From: Eurosta solidaginis
Taxonomy: Eukaryota; Arthropoda; Insecta; Diptera; Tephritidae
Assembly (NCBI RefSeq): GCF_040869045.1
Contig: NC_090323.1
Coordinates: 270,944,392-271,008,391, forward strand
DNA length: 64,000 bases
Reading direction: 5' to 3'
The first letter of the stretch is position 1; every line of letters begins with the position of its first letter. A model generated the notes under the pieces. That model saw nothing but the letters and a program-made list of their open reading frames with translations. It searched no databases and was not told the DNA's origin. A program made the translations under genes and the position numbers. Below are positions 35,090-46,984 of this stretch, one piece after another.

Positions 35090-36765
35090 GAGTCTTAGCG
35101 TGGCGAGCACAGAGCGCGAGCACGAAACGTGCTCGATCGTTTCCTCCTCCAACCCGCACTTCGTACATCTGCTATCACTGACGAGGCCTAATTAAAAAGT
35201 CTGTAACACCAGAAGGCAGTGTTAAGTCAGAATACCCAGCATGAGCCCATCACTGTCGCTTACTTTCAATGATAAGAGTAACTTTGTTAGTCTAAGGTTG
35301 TAAGACTTGCACATGATCTTCGACACTTTGCAGTCCCACGCTTGGTTCCACGTCTTTCTTCCTTAGTCCATCATAAGTAGCTCTCGCCATTGTTTAAATT
35401 CGCCCAAGCTGATAAGTACATCTACGGTGCGATCTGATATGGAAATTTACCATGTTTAAGTATTTCTACAGCTATGGTTACAGTTGCTATCTCCGCTGAA
35501 AAACTCTACAGGGATCTGGCAGCTTGTAGGATATGTTTATTTCCGGATAAGCGATGTGTACTGCAGCCCCTTTTCCGTCCATTACTTTGAACTCATCGGT
35601 GTGCACGTGTATCGCATCGTCTGCCATATGTGCCCCCTTGCTCCAACCACTCACCCCCATTGTGGCTCTCGAGCGAAGGTACGGTAGGTAGGTAGGTTGA
35701 ACTGGCCGGTCCATGAGGACCTCACATAGACTGATTGAGTCCGTAGTGTTACCAGAAGTTTGTTTTAACGACCAAACTGAAAAACCCTATCAAAAACCAG
35801 GACCTATGTTATAAAATAACTCCGTCCTCTTAGCAAATACTAGAAGCTTCCTAGGACTTAAGCCACTTGCTGCTTCTAGATCTGACAGCTGTATCACTCC
35901 TAATAGCTGGAGTCTTAGCCTGGCAAGTGCAGGGCACGAGCACAGAACGTGCTCGATCGTTTCCTCCTCCAACCCGCACTTCCTACATCTGCTATCACTG
36001 ACCAAGCCTAGTTTAAAGGCATGTGACGCCAGAAGGCAGTGTCCAGTCAGAATACCCGGACAGGTACGGTAGATGACGCTATACTTCTGTGGCTGTATGT
36101 CCTGCGCACAAGCTGCGCCGAGACATTGAGCCTCGTTGCAGTTGTTAACACAATATTCTTCGCTACCAGGTCTGCAGGAGGAATGTGCAGAATGGCATAC
36201 AATCTTAACTGTCTTCTCCACGTTGAGCTTCCGCGAAGAGAACGAGTCGTATATACATATTTAGTACAAGCTTTCTCCTACAGGATAACCTCTCCAATAT
36301 TAGGCCTAGTCGAATTTGAGACCTCATACGTCTGAGTTAACAATACCATATCCGTCTTCTCCGCGTAGGCGGTCTACCCGTCATTAGATGCCCAGGTATG
36401 TACACATATCCCGAGGCATCCGATCCATCAACGATCTAATTGTTGGAAGGCACTTTCCATTATGACAACTGCAACGGCATCTGCGCATGCCGTAAGTTTG
36501 ACGGATCCCTCGTCGAACCGCCCGATGAGTTGGTTTATAACGAGTGTCCACAGCAGTGGTGATAATATCCCTCCCTGTGGCGGGCCACTGATTTTGTGGC
36601 CTCATACAACCCCCATTGTAGAGTAAGCGTCCTGCAATTTAGCATGCAGTCGATCCATCTGGTTAAGGCTGGATGTACTTCAATGTAATTAAGAGTACCC
36701 GTGATGGTAATAGCCAGTTTTATTGATTTCCGAAAATGACTTTTGGCCAATAGTTAAGCCGCTTG
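35090..36765 (-). mobile_element. Composite of two broken LOA-type retrotransposon copies
   Basis: The left part (35,090-35,690) encodes, on the minus strand, an RNase H start (IHVHTDEFKVMDGKGAAVHI, about 35,590; TDGSK is usual) and then the zinc-binding C-terminal region (CTKCGLEEETIEHV). The right part (35,691-36,765) is a second copy. Its 3-prime end is GTAGGTAGGTAGGTTGAAC followed by the C-terminal coding end (SDSRCRKCGLEEETIEHVLC). At about 36,060 it jumps to reverse-transcriptase sequence matching 53.69-54.19 kb, so RNase H and the connecting region are deleted. A 143-codon frame across this junction is a fusion artefact. Confidence 0.75.
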
Positions 36766-38639
36766 GCCCATAGTGAGCTTGGCAGTTTTTAACCGCGCGT
36801 GTTATTGTTCGCTGCACTGTGCTGTCCCCGCATGCGTTATTTTTGTCAATATTTTACTTAAATATATACATAAACCTATGTATGTATGTAAAAATTTAAA
36901 TTTGCGATTCTCAAACTTTCTTGCTTAGTATCTTTACTTCATTTTTTTCACGGATACTTTTTATTTTTATTGTCTTATTGCTTTTTTTATTTTTATTTTC
37001 CTTAAGTTATTTTTAATTTGATGATTTAAATGATCATTTTGTTGGTTTTTTTATTTGGCGCACCGCTGCATTTATTTCTTAATTTTTTATGAACTTAGAA
37101 CATTCAACTTTTTTAAAAAAATCTTTGTAAAACACATAAAACACACTTTCCGCTTTTCGCTTTGGTAGATCACGTTTAGAGTCTAAACGCCGACTAATTC
37201 AATTCTAAACCTCATTGAAATGCGCAAAGTTAGCTGATGGAGCCGGTCAACACGCTCACAGCTCCTTATTATGTATCTAGTTAGATATTTATACATCTGT
37301 ATGTAAGTATGTTTGTAGTCATTTACTGCGTCTTAACACAAAACGCTTTGATGTTCTCACGGCGTTCAAGATCGTTTTTACTGTCGAATCGTTAAAAAAA
37401 TGCAAGCTTTGTTTGAGTTCTACATTTTTGAAAATCGTTGTAATTTACGCTTCGCGTTAACGGATCTAATATTCTCGATGACCACATAAATATAATTTTT
37501 GTGTTTAAAGTCACTTTGAATTTATTCGAAATATTTTTTTCTATTACAAAACGGAGCTGAGCGTTCACTCCAACGTTCGTCCGTTCGTCGTTCGTTGAAT
37601 TTTCTATCTGAATAGTGGTGAATTTGCGGTCACAATTTACAGATACTGCTACTATTTTGTTGTTGGTGTTTTTGTTTTTCTTTTTCTTTTTGTCACACGT
37701 TCGTGTTGGGCGATGATTTTCATTTGATCTCAGCGATTTTCCGTTTTTCCTTATTATTTTTTTCGTCAAAAGCACTCGGTGTTTGTATGTTTTGGATATT
37801 TTTGTTTTTGTAAGTGTGTTAGATATTCCTATGGCATGTATTTGTTGTTGTTGTTGTTTTCGTCACATTTATCTCTCTTGAATAGCTTTTGCGATTCTTA
37901 ATTATTATAGAAACAACGTCACCTCTAATGGAGACGGCCTTAAGTATTTAATGTACCCTGATATAACAACAAGCACTCACACAAACACACGTACACACAT
38001 ACAATTCTTTCGAAACTTTCACCAAGCGTTGACACAACTGAACCTTCTTACTTATAGATCCGCCGGTGTCCTCTTTATTCTCATGTAGGAAATAAACGTT
38101 CCCATACACGTGTACTGCTAACAAATTCACTTAAGCAAAATGTGCTGAGTACTTTTTTTTGCTCAGGGAATGCGCGAATTTTTGCAAGGTTCTGTCATGC
38201 CTTGTATTTCAATGGCTGCTAGTTAAAGACGTTCATTTACATTTGAAATTCAAATTGTTTTCTGTTATATTTATAGTAATTTAAGGGAATTGAACAAAAA
38301 ATATTTCAGCTTAATCGATTTGTTTTAGAGCGCTGACCACAGCAACACATCTTATTGCTTCCACAAAAGTTCACAAACTAAAAAACAGCACAATGCACCT
38401 CTTACTGTACTCTTATCAGTTAATTACATATTCAAAAGGTGTAATACATACACACATACACAAATATACTCACATGTATATGCACACTGGTGGTTTAAAA
38501 AGAAATGTATTGGGGGATATGGATCTATGTATTGCATATTGAGGTAGATCAGTAATATTAAATAATATTAGAATGATGATAATGGGCTAACTAAATAAGG
38601 TCTGAATGACTGTGCCCCTCTGCATTAGTTTTACAGGCC
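36766..38639. other. Upstream sequence without recognised repeats
   Basis: It includes the promoter-like stretch listed at 37,100-37,900. No coding exon could be supported. Confidence 0.4.
37100..37900 (-). promoter_or_regulatory. Non-repetitive region resembling fly promoter or 5-prime UTR sequence
   Basis: This part of the upstream region shares nothing with the repeats in the window. On the minus strand it has the A-rich, stop-rich look of fly 5-prime UTRs, with repeated GAACG/AACGAACG motifs around 37,580 and initiator-like CTCAGC. A 127-codon open frame (37,392-37,775, minus) has a Lys/Asn-rich product that looks like UTR read as protein. It could hold the transcription start of the gene whose first coding exon is at 33.9 kb. 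This is only suggestive. Confidence 0.2.
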
Positions 38640-38740
38640 CTCCGAGTTTATTTCTTATATGAAAATCTCAGTAAAAAAAATCAACTGCTATAGCAGACGC
38701 CTTTCGGAGTCGCCTTAAAACATGTACGTCTATTTTTTTG
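38640..38740 (+). mobile_element. Diverged SINE body fragment
   Basis: ATGAAAATCTCAGTAAAAA, GCAGACGCCTTTCGGAGTCG and AAAACATGTACGTC follow the SINE consensus seen at 42.1 kb. Confidence 0.5.
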
Positions 38741-41049
38741 TTGCATGGTTATCGCAGGCTAGCATCTATTTCCGATTCGCCATCAGATAAATATAGGGTT
38801 AGGTGGCAACCCTACTATAACAAAATTCGCAAAAAAATCTGCAAATTATTACAAATATATTGGCTTATTCAATTTCCACATATATCACACCATCTTAACA
38901 TAGTTTTTGCAGAGTGAATTTCCCTGTGTTGAACTTGTTGAAATTTACTACTCATGTCTTCAGCGGATTCAAGAGTAACCTGCCTACTGACGTCATCCGC
39001 ACTCGACCCAATCGTTTAAACTTGACCGCATAGACTATCCACTTGTTTTTCTGCGTTGAATACCCTTACTTGAAAAGTAGAACCAAAAAGATGACTTTAA
39101 GGTCTGTTTTACCGTAAAGTTAATAGAAAATTATTTTTATTAATTTTTATTTTTGCTATTTGTTTTATAAAAAATTGTTATTGAATGGTTCAATTATTAT
39201 TATTTTTGATAATATTTATAATAATTTTATTTAAAATAACCTTCCTACTGTTCTGATCTATTGCAGATGATGTAAAACTTTTTATGCCCTTCCGCACATA
39301 AAATGATTTGAATAACTTTATTATGTGGGAACCTAACCTCAAAAAATGTAAGTTCTTATGATTCACACCATTGGTATATACCTGATTGAGCCGACTAAAC
39401 GCTTCATTGATTTAGGTGAGCCTTACGCTACCAAAGGGTTTTCATCTCATTAGTTAGACCATTCTTATATAATGTTTCAGTAATGTGGAGCCGCCTTTTC
39501 AGATTCACTGCGATAAATTGAAATTGGTTCGAAAAAAATGTTTGGTTCTCGCGTTGATAAGAGAATCGCTAAAGAATCTTCCTCCCATAGGAAAAAGGCA
39601 GTAAAGTGTAAAAAGTGAAGTCAGAAAAATATGAAGTCTAAGTTTTACCTTTGTTTTAACTAAATAAATAGTTTTACTTGGTACCAAAAATTTATGAATA
39701 TGAACTATTAACTGAGTTATGCCTAGCCATTATAATGTGAAACTGGTGCATAATTCTTTTCAGGGCCCGGAATTATATGCTAACTGCCTTCATGTCTGGT
39801 AAATCTAAAAGTAAAATGAAATTTGACTGCTTTTTTATTCTTTCTTTTTTCATATGTCAAGTTTGACTTAAACTGCATTTATGCTTTGAAATCATCCACA
39901 TTTTCATCCACAAATTTTATTAAAGCGTCATTTTAATGTTAATACTTATATTACATTTCTATGTAAAACCAATTTTCAGAGAATAAAGCAGTAATATTTA
40001 TTTTATACTGCTTTCTATCCTTCGAAAATTTATTCACTGCTTTTTTTGTTTGGAAATTTAAGATATTCGAAATATAAAAGAAATTTTATATCTTGTTTTA
40101 CCTTTAATGTTCCCTTTAGACCATCTAGACATATTCAACCGCTTCATATATCGAATCTGCTGCTTGCAGATCGAATTTTGAAATGCACGAACCTCTTCGT
40201 TGTCTGTGTACTGACTTCAATAAGCACTGCAGAAACATTGATACGTGTGACTCACTCCTCGTAATAAAAAAAATATCTACGGAATCACGTCCTTTCCAAC
40301 CTCCCACTCTTATCGCCAGCTACAATAGTTTTGGGCGGGTGGCTTGGAATCACCCCCTTTACAACTCCCTCACATCGCAGCCATACATATTGTGTGTTAA
40401 ATATACATTAGCTGCTCGAAATCATATCTATTCCGACAGCACCAACAATCAATGCCCGTTGCTCAGCATCACAGTCCATCCCGACAACTGACTGAAACAT
40501 AATCTACATACAATTCTGTAATATAAATTTTGTTCACTTTGTATGCTTCTGTACAGTAAATCAGTAATTATATTTAGTCTGATTAATTGTTAAATTTGTA
40601 GACTAATAAATAAATAAATTTAAACTTGTAATGATTAATTTTGAAGTTTATGAGTAAATTGGTGTCACAGAAATCTGTTGGCATCAAAGGTGAACTTTAC
40701 TGCCTTTTTGATATGGGCGTAGTACAGTCACTTAAAGCTAATACCATTGCCCACGTTACAGAGTTGTAGAGATATGCTTGGTGTATTGGTAATAGTAAAA
40801 CTTACAAGAGGGTTGGTAAATAGCACGTTTTTGCTTGTGGAAAGGGTTTTCAACGTCAAAAGATCATCTCATCTGGGGCTTTAGTCTGTATAATGATGTG
40901 TAAAAAATACGATTCGGAAGCTGTCAAATTCCATAAATTTTTCGTAGCCCCTGATATCGATAACGAGAAATGTAAAGCGTAGTCTTTGTTCATCAAATCA
41001 GGTTAGGTTAGGTTGAACCGTCAATATAGACCATACTGAATTTGTTCAT
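38741..41049. other. Unannotated upstream sequence
   Basis: A 102-codon plus frame at 40,183-40,491 overlaps another frame and has no recognised motif. A GGTTAGGTTAGGTTGAAC motif at 41,002 resembles the 3-prime tail of the LOA family. Confidence 0.4.
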
Positions 41050-41538
41050 TGTGACGAATATTAGCAACACTAAGGGATACTATCATCTCTAAGCCGATAC
41101 TAAGCAGTCACTTGTATCTACATGAACAAATCAATCATTATGTCTACACATATGTATATACAGCAGCGGAGAGATACTCACAAAAGTATGCAATCATCAG
41201 CAAAGTGGTTCTCACACATACACATGCATATTTCTGAGATACTCACAAAAGTATGCAGTCTTCAGCGAACTAGTAAATTCTAGAAGGCGAAACGCCTGGG
41301 AATGCGCGAACGAGGAAACCGAGGATTATAAAGGCAGCGCCAGCTGAGGCATGGGCAATCAGTTTGATTCAAGCACGCTATCAGTTGCGAAGTATAAGTG
41401 CAATTGGAAGTATTTTCAAAGTAGTCTAATAAAGACCATTTTGCATTATTGAATATTGGAGTTATTTATTGAACAGTTTAGCGATACGAACGTTAGTAGA
41501 AGGTTGCAAATAAGCAGAATTTCAGTAAATTCGTTACA
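41050..41538 (+). mobile_element. Solo LTR, copy 2
   Basis: It begins TGTGACGAATATTAG and ends AAATTCGTTACA. It contains a TATA box (GATTATAAAGGCAGC, 41,324), an initiator-like CAGTTTGATTCAAGC shortly after, and the polyadenylation signal AATAAAGACC (41,430). An internal partial duplication of GATACTCACAAAAGTATGCA occurs (41,194 and 41,239). No clear target duplication. Confidence 0.8.
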
Positions 41539-41608
41539 ATTCGTTCGTTAGTGTTATCAGACTTTCTTTGACGAGCAGTTGGAAAACCCTCAATTAAGTA
41601 CAAAAAAT

Positions 41609-41705
41609 AAAAATAAATGCTAACCTCTTTACAAATATTAGAAGTTTTCTAGGAGCTACCCTACTTGCTGCTTCGATCTCGCGAGCACAGAACACAAATA
41701 TAATA
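41609..41705 (-). mobile_element. Small LOA fragment
   Basis: It matches the C-terminal coding end near 53.0 kb (TTAGAAGTTTTCTAGGAGC; CTTGCTGCTTCGATCTCG). Confidence 0.5.
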
Positions 41706-42107
41706 CAGAGGGTTCTCAGCCGTGTCTTTCAGCAAACCAGCCTTATAGTGCAAAATCCTGTCAAATCAGCAATCAATAATTCACCATCAACAGCACCTTT
41801 GAGTTATCATAACTTAGTCAGCATCTAAGGCCCTTAAACCCTTTTGGCAAAGTACGTACGCATGAAATTAACTGCATCAATTCGACGATTTTCGAAATAG
41901 ACTAGTATGCAGCGGCAAAAATCGACAAGCAAACGATGAGAGTCTGACGAAATCGTTTACTTGTGCCTTTGTTACTTGCCCCTTGTGTCGTTTTCGTCGT
42001 TTTCTGTGGACAAACTGTTGCCAAATTTCAAACAAAAAAATCTACAAAAAATATATATCTGCTGAGCTCTCCTGCAGCACATAAAAAAAATACAAAAATA
42101 TCTCTTA

Positions 42108-42494
42108 TTAATCTCTAAAGCGGCCACCGTGGTGTGATGGTAGCGTGCTCCGCCTACCACACCGAATGCCCTGGGTTCACACCCCGGGCAAAGCAACATC
42201 AAAATTTTAGAAATAAGGTTTTTCAATTAGAAGAAAATTTTTCTAAGCGGGGTCGCCCCTCGGCAGTGTTTGGCAAGCACTCCGAGTGTATTTCTGCCAT
42301 GAAAAGCTTTCAGTGAAAACTCATCTGCCTCGCAGATGCCGTTCGAAGTCGGCATAAAACAAGTAGTTCCCGTCCCGCCAATTTGTAGGAAAAATTAAAA
42401 AGGAGCACGACGCAAATTGGAAGAGAAGCTCGGCCTAAAATCTCTTCGGAGATTATCGCGCCTTACATTTATTTATTTTTTAATCTCTAAAGCG
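42108..42494 (+). mobile_element. tRNA-derived SINE with perfect 15-bp target duplication
   Basis: TTAATCTCTAAAGCG occurs at 42,108-42,122 and again at 42,480-42,494, flanking the SINE. The head carries A-box (GTGATGGTAGCGTGCTCCG) and B-box (GGGTTCACACCCC) sequences. The body matches the 20.3-kb copy closely. The intact long target duplication shows a recent insertion made by a LINE reverse transcriptase. Confidence 0.93.
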
Positions 42495-43930
42495 CACTGA
42501 AACTGAAAATCACTTACGACAATGTGAAAAACTGTAAAAGATACCGCCCCTTAGGAACAATCTATTTTTCTTATTATAAATACTTATTTCTAAGATAAAT
42601 TAAGACAATTGTCAAGGTCGTATGCGTTATATATTATTTAAATTTTGATATTGAAAACTGTGGAAACAAGTTCCGATATAAAACTTTCCAAAGAATACTA
42701 CACTCTTATGAATTGCCTAGTTATAAGTTTACATTTCAAAAATATTTATATTCACTGAGAAAAATAGAAGTGGCCAAAGACCCTTCAACAATCTTACCAA
42801 AATGCTAAGGATAACGAGATGGATTTATCCAATTCCCTCTGATAACATTTTATCATTGGGCGCTTTCAACGCACAAAACTGTGGATCGATCGTTCAGTGA
42901 TAACTTTCTGAACGTACCAATGAGTATTTTTCATCCACTTCAACGGTTGGGATTTTTACGTAAAATTATCGGTTTTTACGTCAAATAGCCGAGCTTAAAT
43001 TTGTTTTGCTACATTCACTGAACCTGGTTATTCGGCTGTCTGGCAGTATTTGACATTTTAAAGTGTTGGTTATAAATACAATCTTTTCTCTTAATATTGT
43101 TGCGAAATGTGAAAAATAATTTAAGAAGTCCTTTAAAAATGTATTCATTTCTTAGTAGGCTCAACTCGCCGTTCATAACACAAACTTTCTATCACTAAAT
43201 TGACGGAAATATGTTTGCAATCATGATTAAATTACTAGAGGTTTGTTCTCCAATATTGACAGAGCTTTGATAGTCCCAAATTTAAAAATCTGGACGGGTT
43301 GCTTTTACGATGTAAAAAAACGGGAAACAATTCAGTCGCCTTCAAAACTGTAATAGAAAAGTACCTTTAGTAGTATATTAGTAGTGATAATAAATTTGTA
43401 AACTATTTGGGGCAAAAAATTCATTTTCTACTAAATATTTCGTGAATTTATAAAGAGTGGTGTTGGTTTGGTAGTTTGTTTGAAGAATGCCGCACGTCAG
43501 AATTTATTCAAAAATAGACTATCTTAAATTTTGTTTCAGAAACTCCCTATCTGAGCATAAGCTCAATGCATTTGGACATAATAGGGAGTTAATGAAAAGC
43601 ATTCTGAGATAAGGCGTTCTTCAATCTAATTCTAATATAGGGCGTTTTTGTGACAAATCCTGAAATGGGAAATTTTTGAAACATATTTCCAGATCGAACG
43701 ATTTCGAATTGCCAGCCGACATGGGGTAATACTCTACTCAGCAGCCGCAATGAACTGACAAAAAAAAATAATAAAAGAAAATGGCTTATTGTCTTAAAAC
43801 TTTATATTATGCTGTTTAATATGGCGGTGCATCTGGCTGCCCATTTTCAATGAGTGATAGAAAGAGACGCAGGATAGGTCCACGATAATTACTTTACAAA
43901 TCAGATGAGCGTGTCTGTTTGTTATTTTGT
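42495..43930. other. Unannotated upstream sequence
   Basis: A short hairpin with ACTCCCTAT/ATAGGGAGT ends at 43,544-43,593. GGGGTAATACTCTACTCAG at 43,723 resembles 11,925. No gene. Confidence 0.45.
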
Positions 43931-43931
43931 T

Positions 43932-44405
43932 TACTCTTAAGTTTTAAATAAAAAAAAATAAATAATTAAAAAAACAATTTTAAGTTAAACGGTTTTATTG
44001 AAAACAATACTTACATAAAGTAATAATAATACTAAAAGCTAGAAAATATTAGGTAGGTCCTAGGTACTAGTCATCACACTCCTCATCAATCTAGGGCGTT
44101 GATCAGACAACTAAATAAAAGCGTTGGGCACGTGAAATTTCTAAAAATGTGAGGCGTAGCCATAACCTTATTAAGACTCAGTTGGTCTTATATACGACTA
44201 TCAATACAAATTTGACACGTCCAACGCTGTTATTTAATTGTCTGATCAACGCCCTATATTGATGAGGATGACTAGTACCTAGGACCTACCTATTTATTTT
44301 CTAGCTTTTATTATTATTATAACTTCATGTAAGTATTGTTTTCAATAAAACCGTTTAACTTAAAATATTTTTTTAAATAATTTTATTTTCAAGTTTTTAG
44401 TCTTT
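43932..44405. repeat. Near-perfect 470-bp palindrome (foldback element)
   Basis: The left arm (43,932-44,140) and right arm (44,208-44,405) are complementary over about 200 bases. Matching blocks include AAGTTAAACGGTTTTATTGA, GGTAGGTCCTAGGTACTAGT and GATCAGACAA. The 67-base loop contains a further small stem (TAAGAC...GTCTTA, 44,171-44,190). No coding frame. Confidence 0.9.
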
Positions 44406-44838
44406 ATTTAATTGCCTATTATGGGCCTCATTCTCTATTACGAAACGAACGTTCGCTTCGCCTCAGAGAAGAATCGCTAGTGTATTTGCACTATGTTAAA
44501 CGATGGTAGCGTATAATTTGACAATTGTTTTCGCCTTCCTGTTTGACATAAAGTTAGAAACGTAAAGGTCGAACGAAAATAATCGAGAATAACATTGCTA
44601 GACGAAATCGTTTAGAGGCGAATCGTTCGCAATACAGAATGAAGCCCTATTTCTCATTCTATTTAGTTCATTTAGTGACTCATTATTACAAGGACCTTTT
44701 CCTGACAATTTTTTACAATCTAAGTCCTGAATACATAATCCTTCCAAAGACTTTACTCGACTCTGCGCCACGTATGCTTGTCCCTCCTCCAACTCCAAAA
44801 TATTTTGATGTCACTTCTACCGTACTGTATGTAATATT
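44406..44838. other. Unannotated upstream sequence
   Basis: A 116-codon plus frame (44,639-44,989) runs into the tandem array and has no recognised motif. Confidence 0.45.
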
Positions 44839-45640
44839 TGTTCCAAATATGAGCCAAATCGGACATCATAGGTCGCTTTCTATTCATGTATGTATTATGT
44901 GTTCCAAATATGAGCCAAATCGGACCACAAATACGATTTTTTTGAATATCTCGATCTTTGCGCCACCTAGCGGGGATTTTTTGTCATAGGTCGCTTTCTA
45001 TTCTTTTATGTATTATGTGTTCCAAATATGAGCCAAATCGGACCACAAATACAATTTTTTTGAATATCTCGATCTTTGCGCCACCTAGCGGGGATTTTTT
45101 GTCATAGGTCACTTTCTATTCTTGTATGTATTATGTGTTCCAAATATGAGCCAAATCGAACCACATATACGATTTTTTGCGAATATCTCGATCCTTGCGC
45201 CACCTAGCGGCGATTTTTTTTTCATAAGTCGATTTTTATGCTTGCATGTATTATGTGTTCCAAATATGAGCCAAATCGGACCACAAATACGATTTTTGTG
45301 AATATCTCGATCCTTGCGCCACCTAGCAGCGATTTTTTTTCATAGGTCGCTTTCTATTCTTGTATGTATTATGTGTTCCAAATATGAGCCAAATCGGGCC
45401 ACAAATACGAATTTTGTAATATCTCGATCCATGCGCCACCTAGCGGGGATTTTTTGTCATAGGTCGCTTTCTATTCTTGTATGTATTATGTGTTCCAAAT
45501 ATGAGCCAAATCGGGCCACAAATACGAATTTTGTAATATCTCGATCCATGCGCCACCTAGCGGCGATTTTTTACATAGGTCGCTTTCTATTTTGTATGTA
45601 TTATGTGTTCCAAATATGAGCCAAATCGGATTTTTTTCTT
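44839..45640 (+). repeat. 118-bp tandem array with a CTCF-like core per unit
   Basis: GTTCCAAATATGAGCCAAATC recurs at about 44,839, 44,900, 45,018, 45,136, 45,257, 45,374, 45,495 and 45,607. After a short first unit, the spacing is 112-121 bases. Six units contain GCGCCACCTAG (44,960; 45,078; 45,197; 45,316; 45,433; 45,550), which on the minus strand reads AGGTGGCGC, the core recognised by Drosophila CTCF. The core is unchanged in all six while surrounding bases vary. Open frames across it are by-products of the repeat. Confidence 0.92.
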
Positions 45641-45985
45641 ATTATTGCATTGTCATCGGGTTCTGAACTATATTCCAAGTTTCAAGCTTGTAGCTTATCG
45701 GGAAGTTACTTAAATTTCAATTACAAAATTCGTGCCAGTCAACTCAACCTAAATAAAACCGTTTAATAAAAATCGTTTTGCATTTTTGTTGGGATTTGAA
45801 AATATTTAATTTTATAAAAATGGATGTCTGTCGATCTCTTAATCATATTTATTCTCATTTCCTTTTATACGCATCATTGAAGCCTCGTTTTCCATTTCAA
45901 AAATAGCAAAATTTTGTCAAACAAAATTGTGTGACGTGAAAATTTGGCAAGCATACTTATGTCTTATTTTGTGATGTATGCACAT
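45641..45985. other. Unannotated upstream sequence
   Basis: No feature recognised. Confidence 0.45.
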
Positions 45986-46512
45986 TAGGACGGTCCTTAT
46001 GAATGAACATATTATTTTCCAGTCTAGTCCCTTCATGGAGGAAAATATCACACATACATTTTTGTCTCGTTTGGAGACAATGGAGGGGTGTCGCACCAGC
46101 GTCAAAGTTAAGATTTTTCCATGCAGGCTCAATAAATTAAACCTAAATTTGTTGTTTTCTGATACCCAAAATCGATAATGTTATAGTAGATGATATCAAA
46201 CATAAATTTTGGTCCTGATCGGAACTGGTAAGGGGGTGAAAAATCATATTTTTATATATTGAGCCTTCAAATCGTAAGTTGAACTTAAACTCTGCACAAC
46301 CGTAGTATTAACGGTCTATAAACTGAAAAAAAAAAATTTATTTAAACCTTTTGAGTCTCCAAACATCTTAATTTTGAACACTGTCCGACACCCCTTAGCC
46401 GTTTCCAATCAGTAGCAAAATTTATATATAGATAGTTTAGTAGACCTTGGTATTACCGTTTGAAGGGGTGAGTCTGAAAAAATGGGTAATTTGATTTATA
46501 AGGACCACCCTA
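45986..46512. mobile_element. 527-bp inverted-repeat element
   Basis: The termini are TAGGACGGTCCTTATGAAT and the complement of TAGGGTGGTCCTTATAAAT. The flanks are similar (TATGCACAT at the left, TATGCATA at the right), suggesting an eroded 8-bp duplication. The termini resemble those at 33,096 (TAG...GG) and both targets contain ATGCA. Interior GGAGACAATGGAGGGGTGTCG and GAACACTGTCCGACACCCC are also complementary in part. Confidence 0.7.
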
Positions 46513-46984
46513 TATGCATAACATTTAGTGCACATACAGCTATAACATTTTGGTGTATTCACATGTACATATGGTCTCGATGGGTTAAGGTGTTCCTTGA
46601 ATTATGTATGTATAGTTGAAAAAAAAAACAACGAAATTTGAGCAGTATTGGAAAAATCGTCATTCGGCCACCAATTATGTGCTGAGCTAAATAAAATGCA
46701 TACAAATTTCTTAGATCGAAACATTCGTATCCCAATTTAATTCACTTTGAGTTCTCAGGCCTGTTCCGCTTTTGGAAAAATATTTTCGGTTTGAAAAGCC
46801 AGGACTCTTTGCAACTCGATCGAGGCGGCAACCAACAGACGAAAGAACAAATCAAAGAAAATTGAGAAAGTTAAGAAATAAAATAATATAAAAAAATTAA
46901 ATTTAACAAATTGATGCGCGTACTTAATTATGAGAAGTTATACGTCCTTGGAATTAAAAAATACTAAAAAATTAATGTAAGCCG
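46513..46984. other. Unannotated upstream sequence
   Basis: AT-rich; no feature recognised. Confidence 0.45.

Noticed and set aside
35790..36221. 143-codon protein
   Set aside because: It is a fusion across a deletion junction in a dead retrotransposon copy.
37392..37775. 127-codon minus-strand gene
   Set aside because: The product is Lys/Asn/Thr-rich without domains and looks like 5-prime UTR sequence; kept only as promoter-like region.
40183..40491. 102-codon plus-strand gene
   Set aside because: It overlaps another frame and has no recognisable motif, splice partner or coding bias strong enough to call.
45314..45619. 101-codon repetitive frame
   Set aside because: It is the 118-bp satellite read in one frame; unit length differences break the frame.
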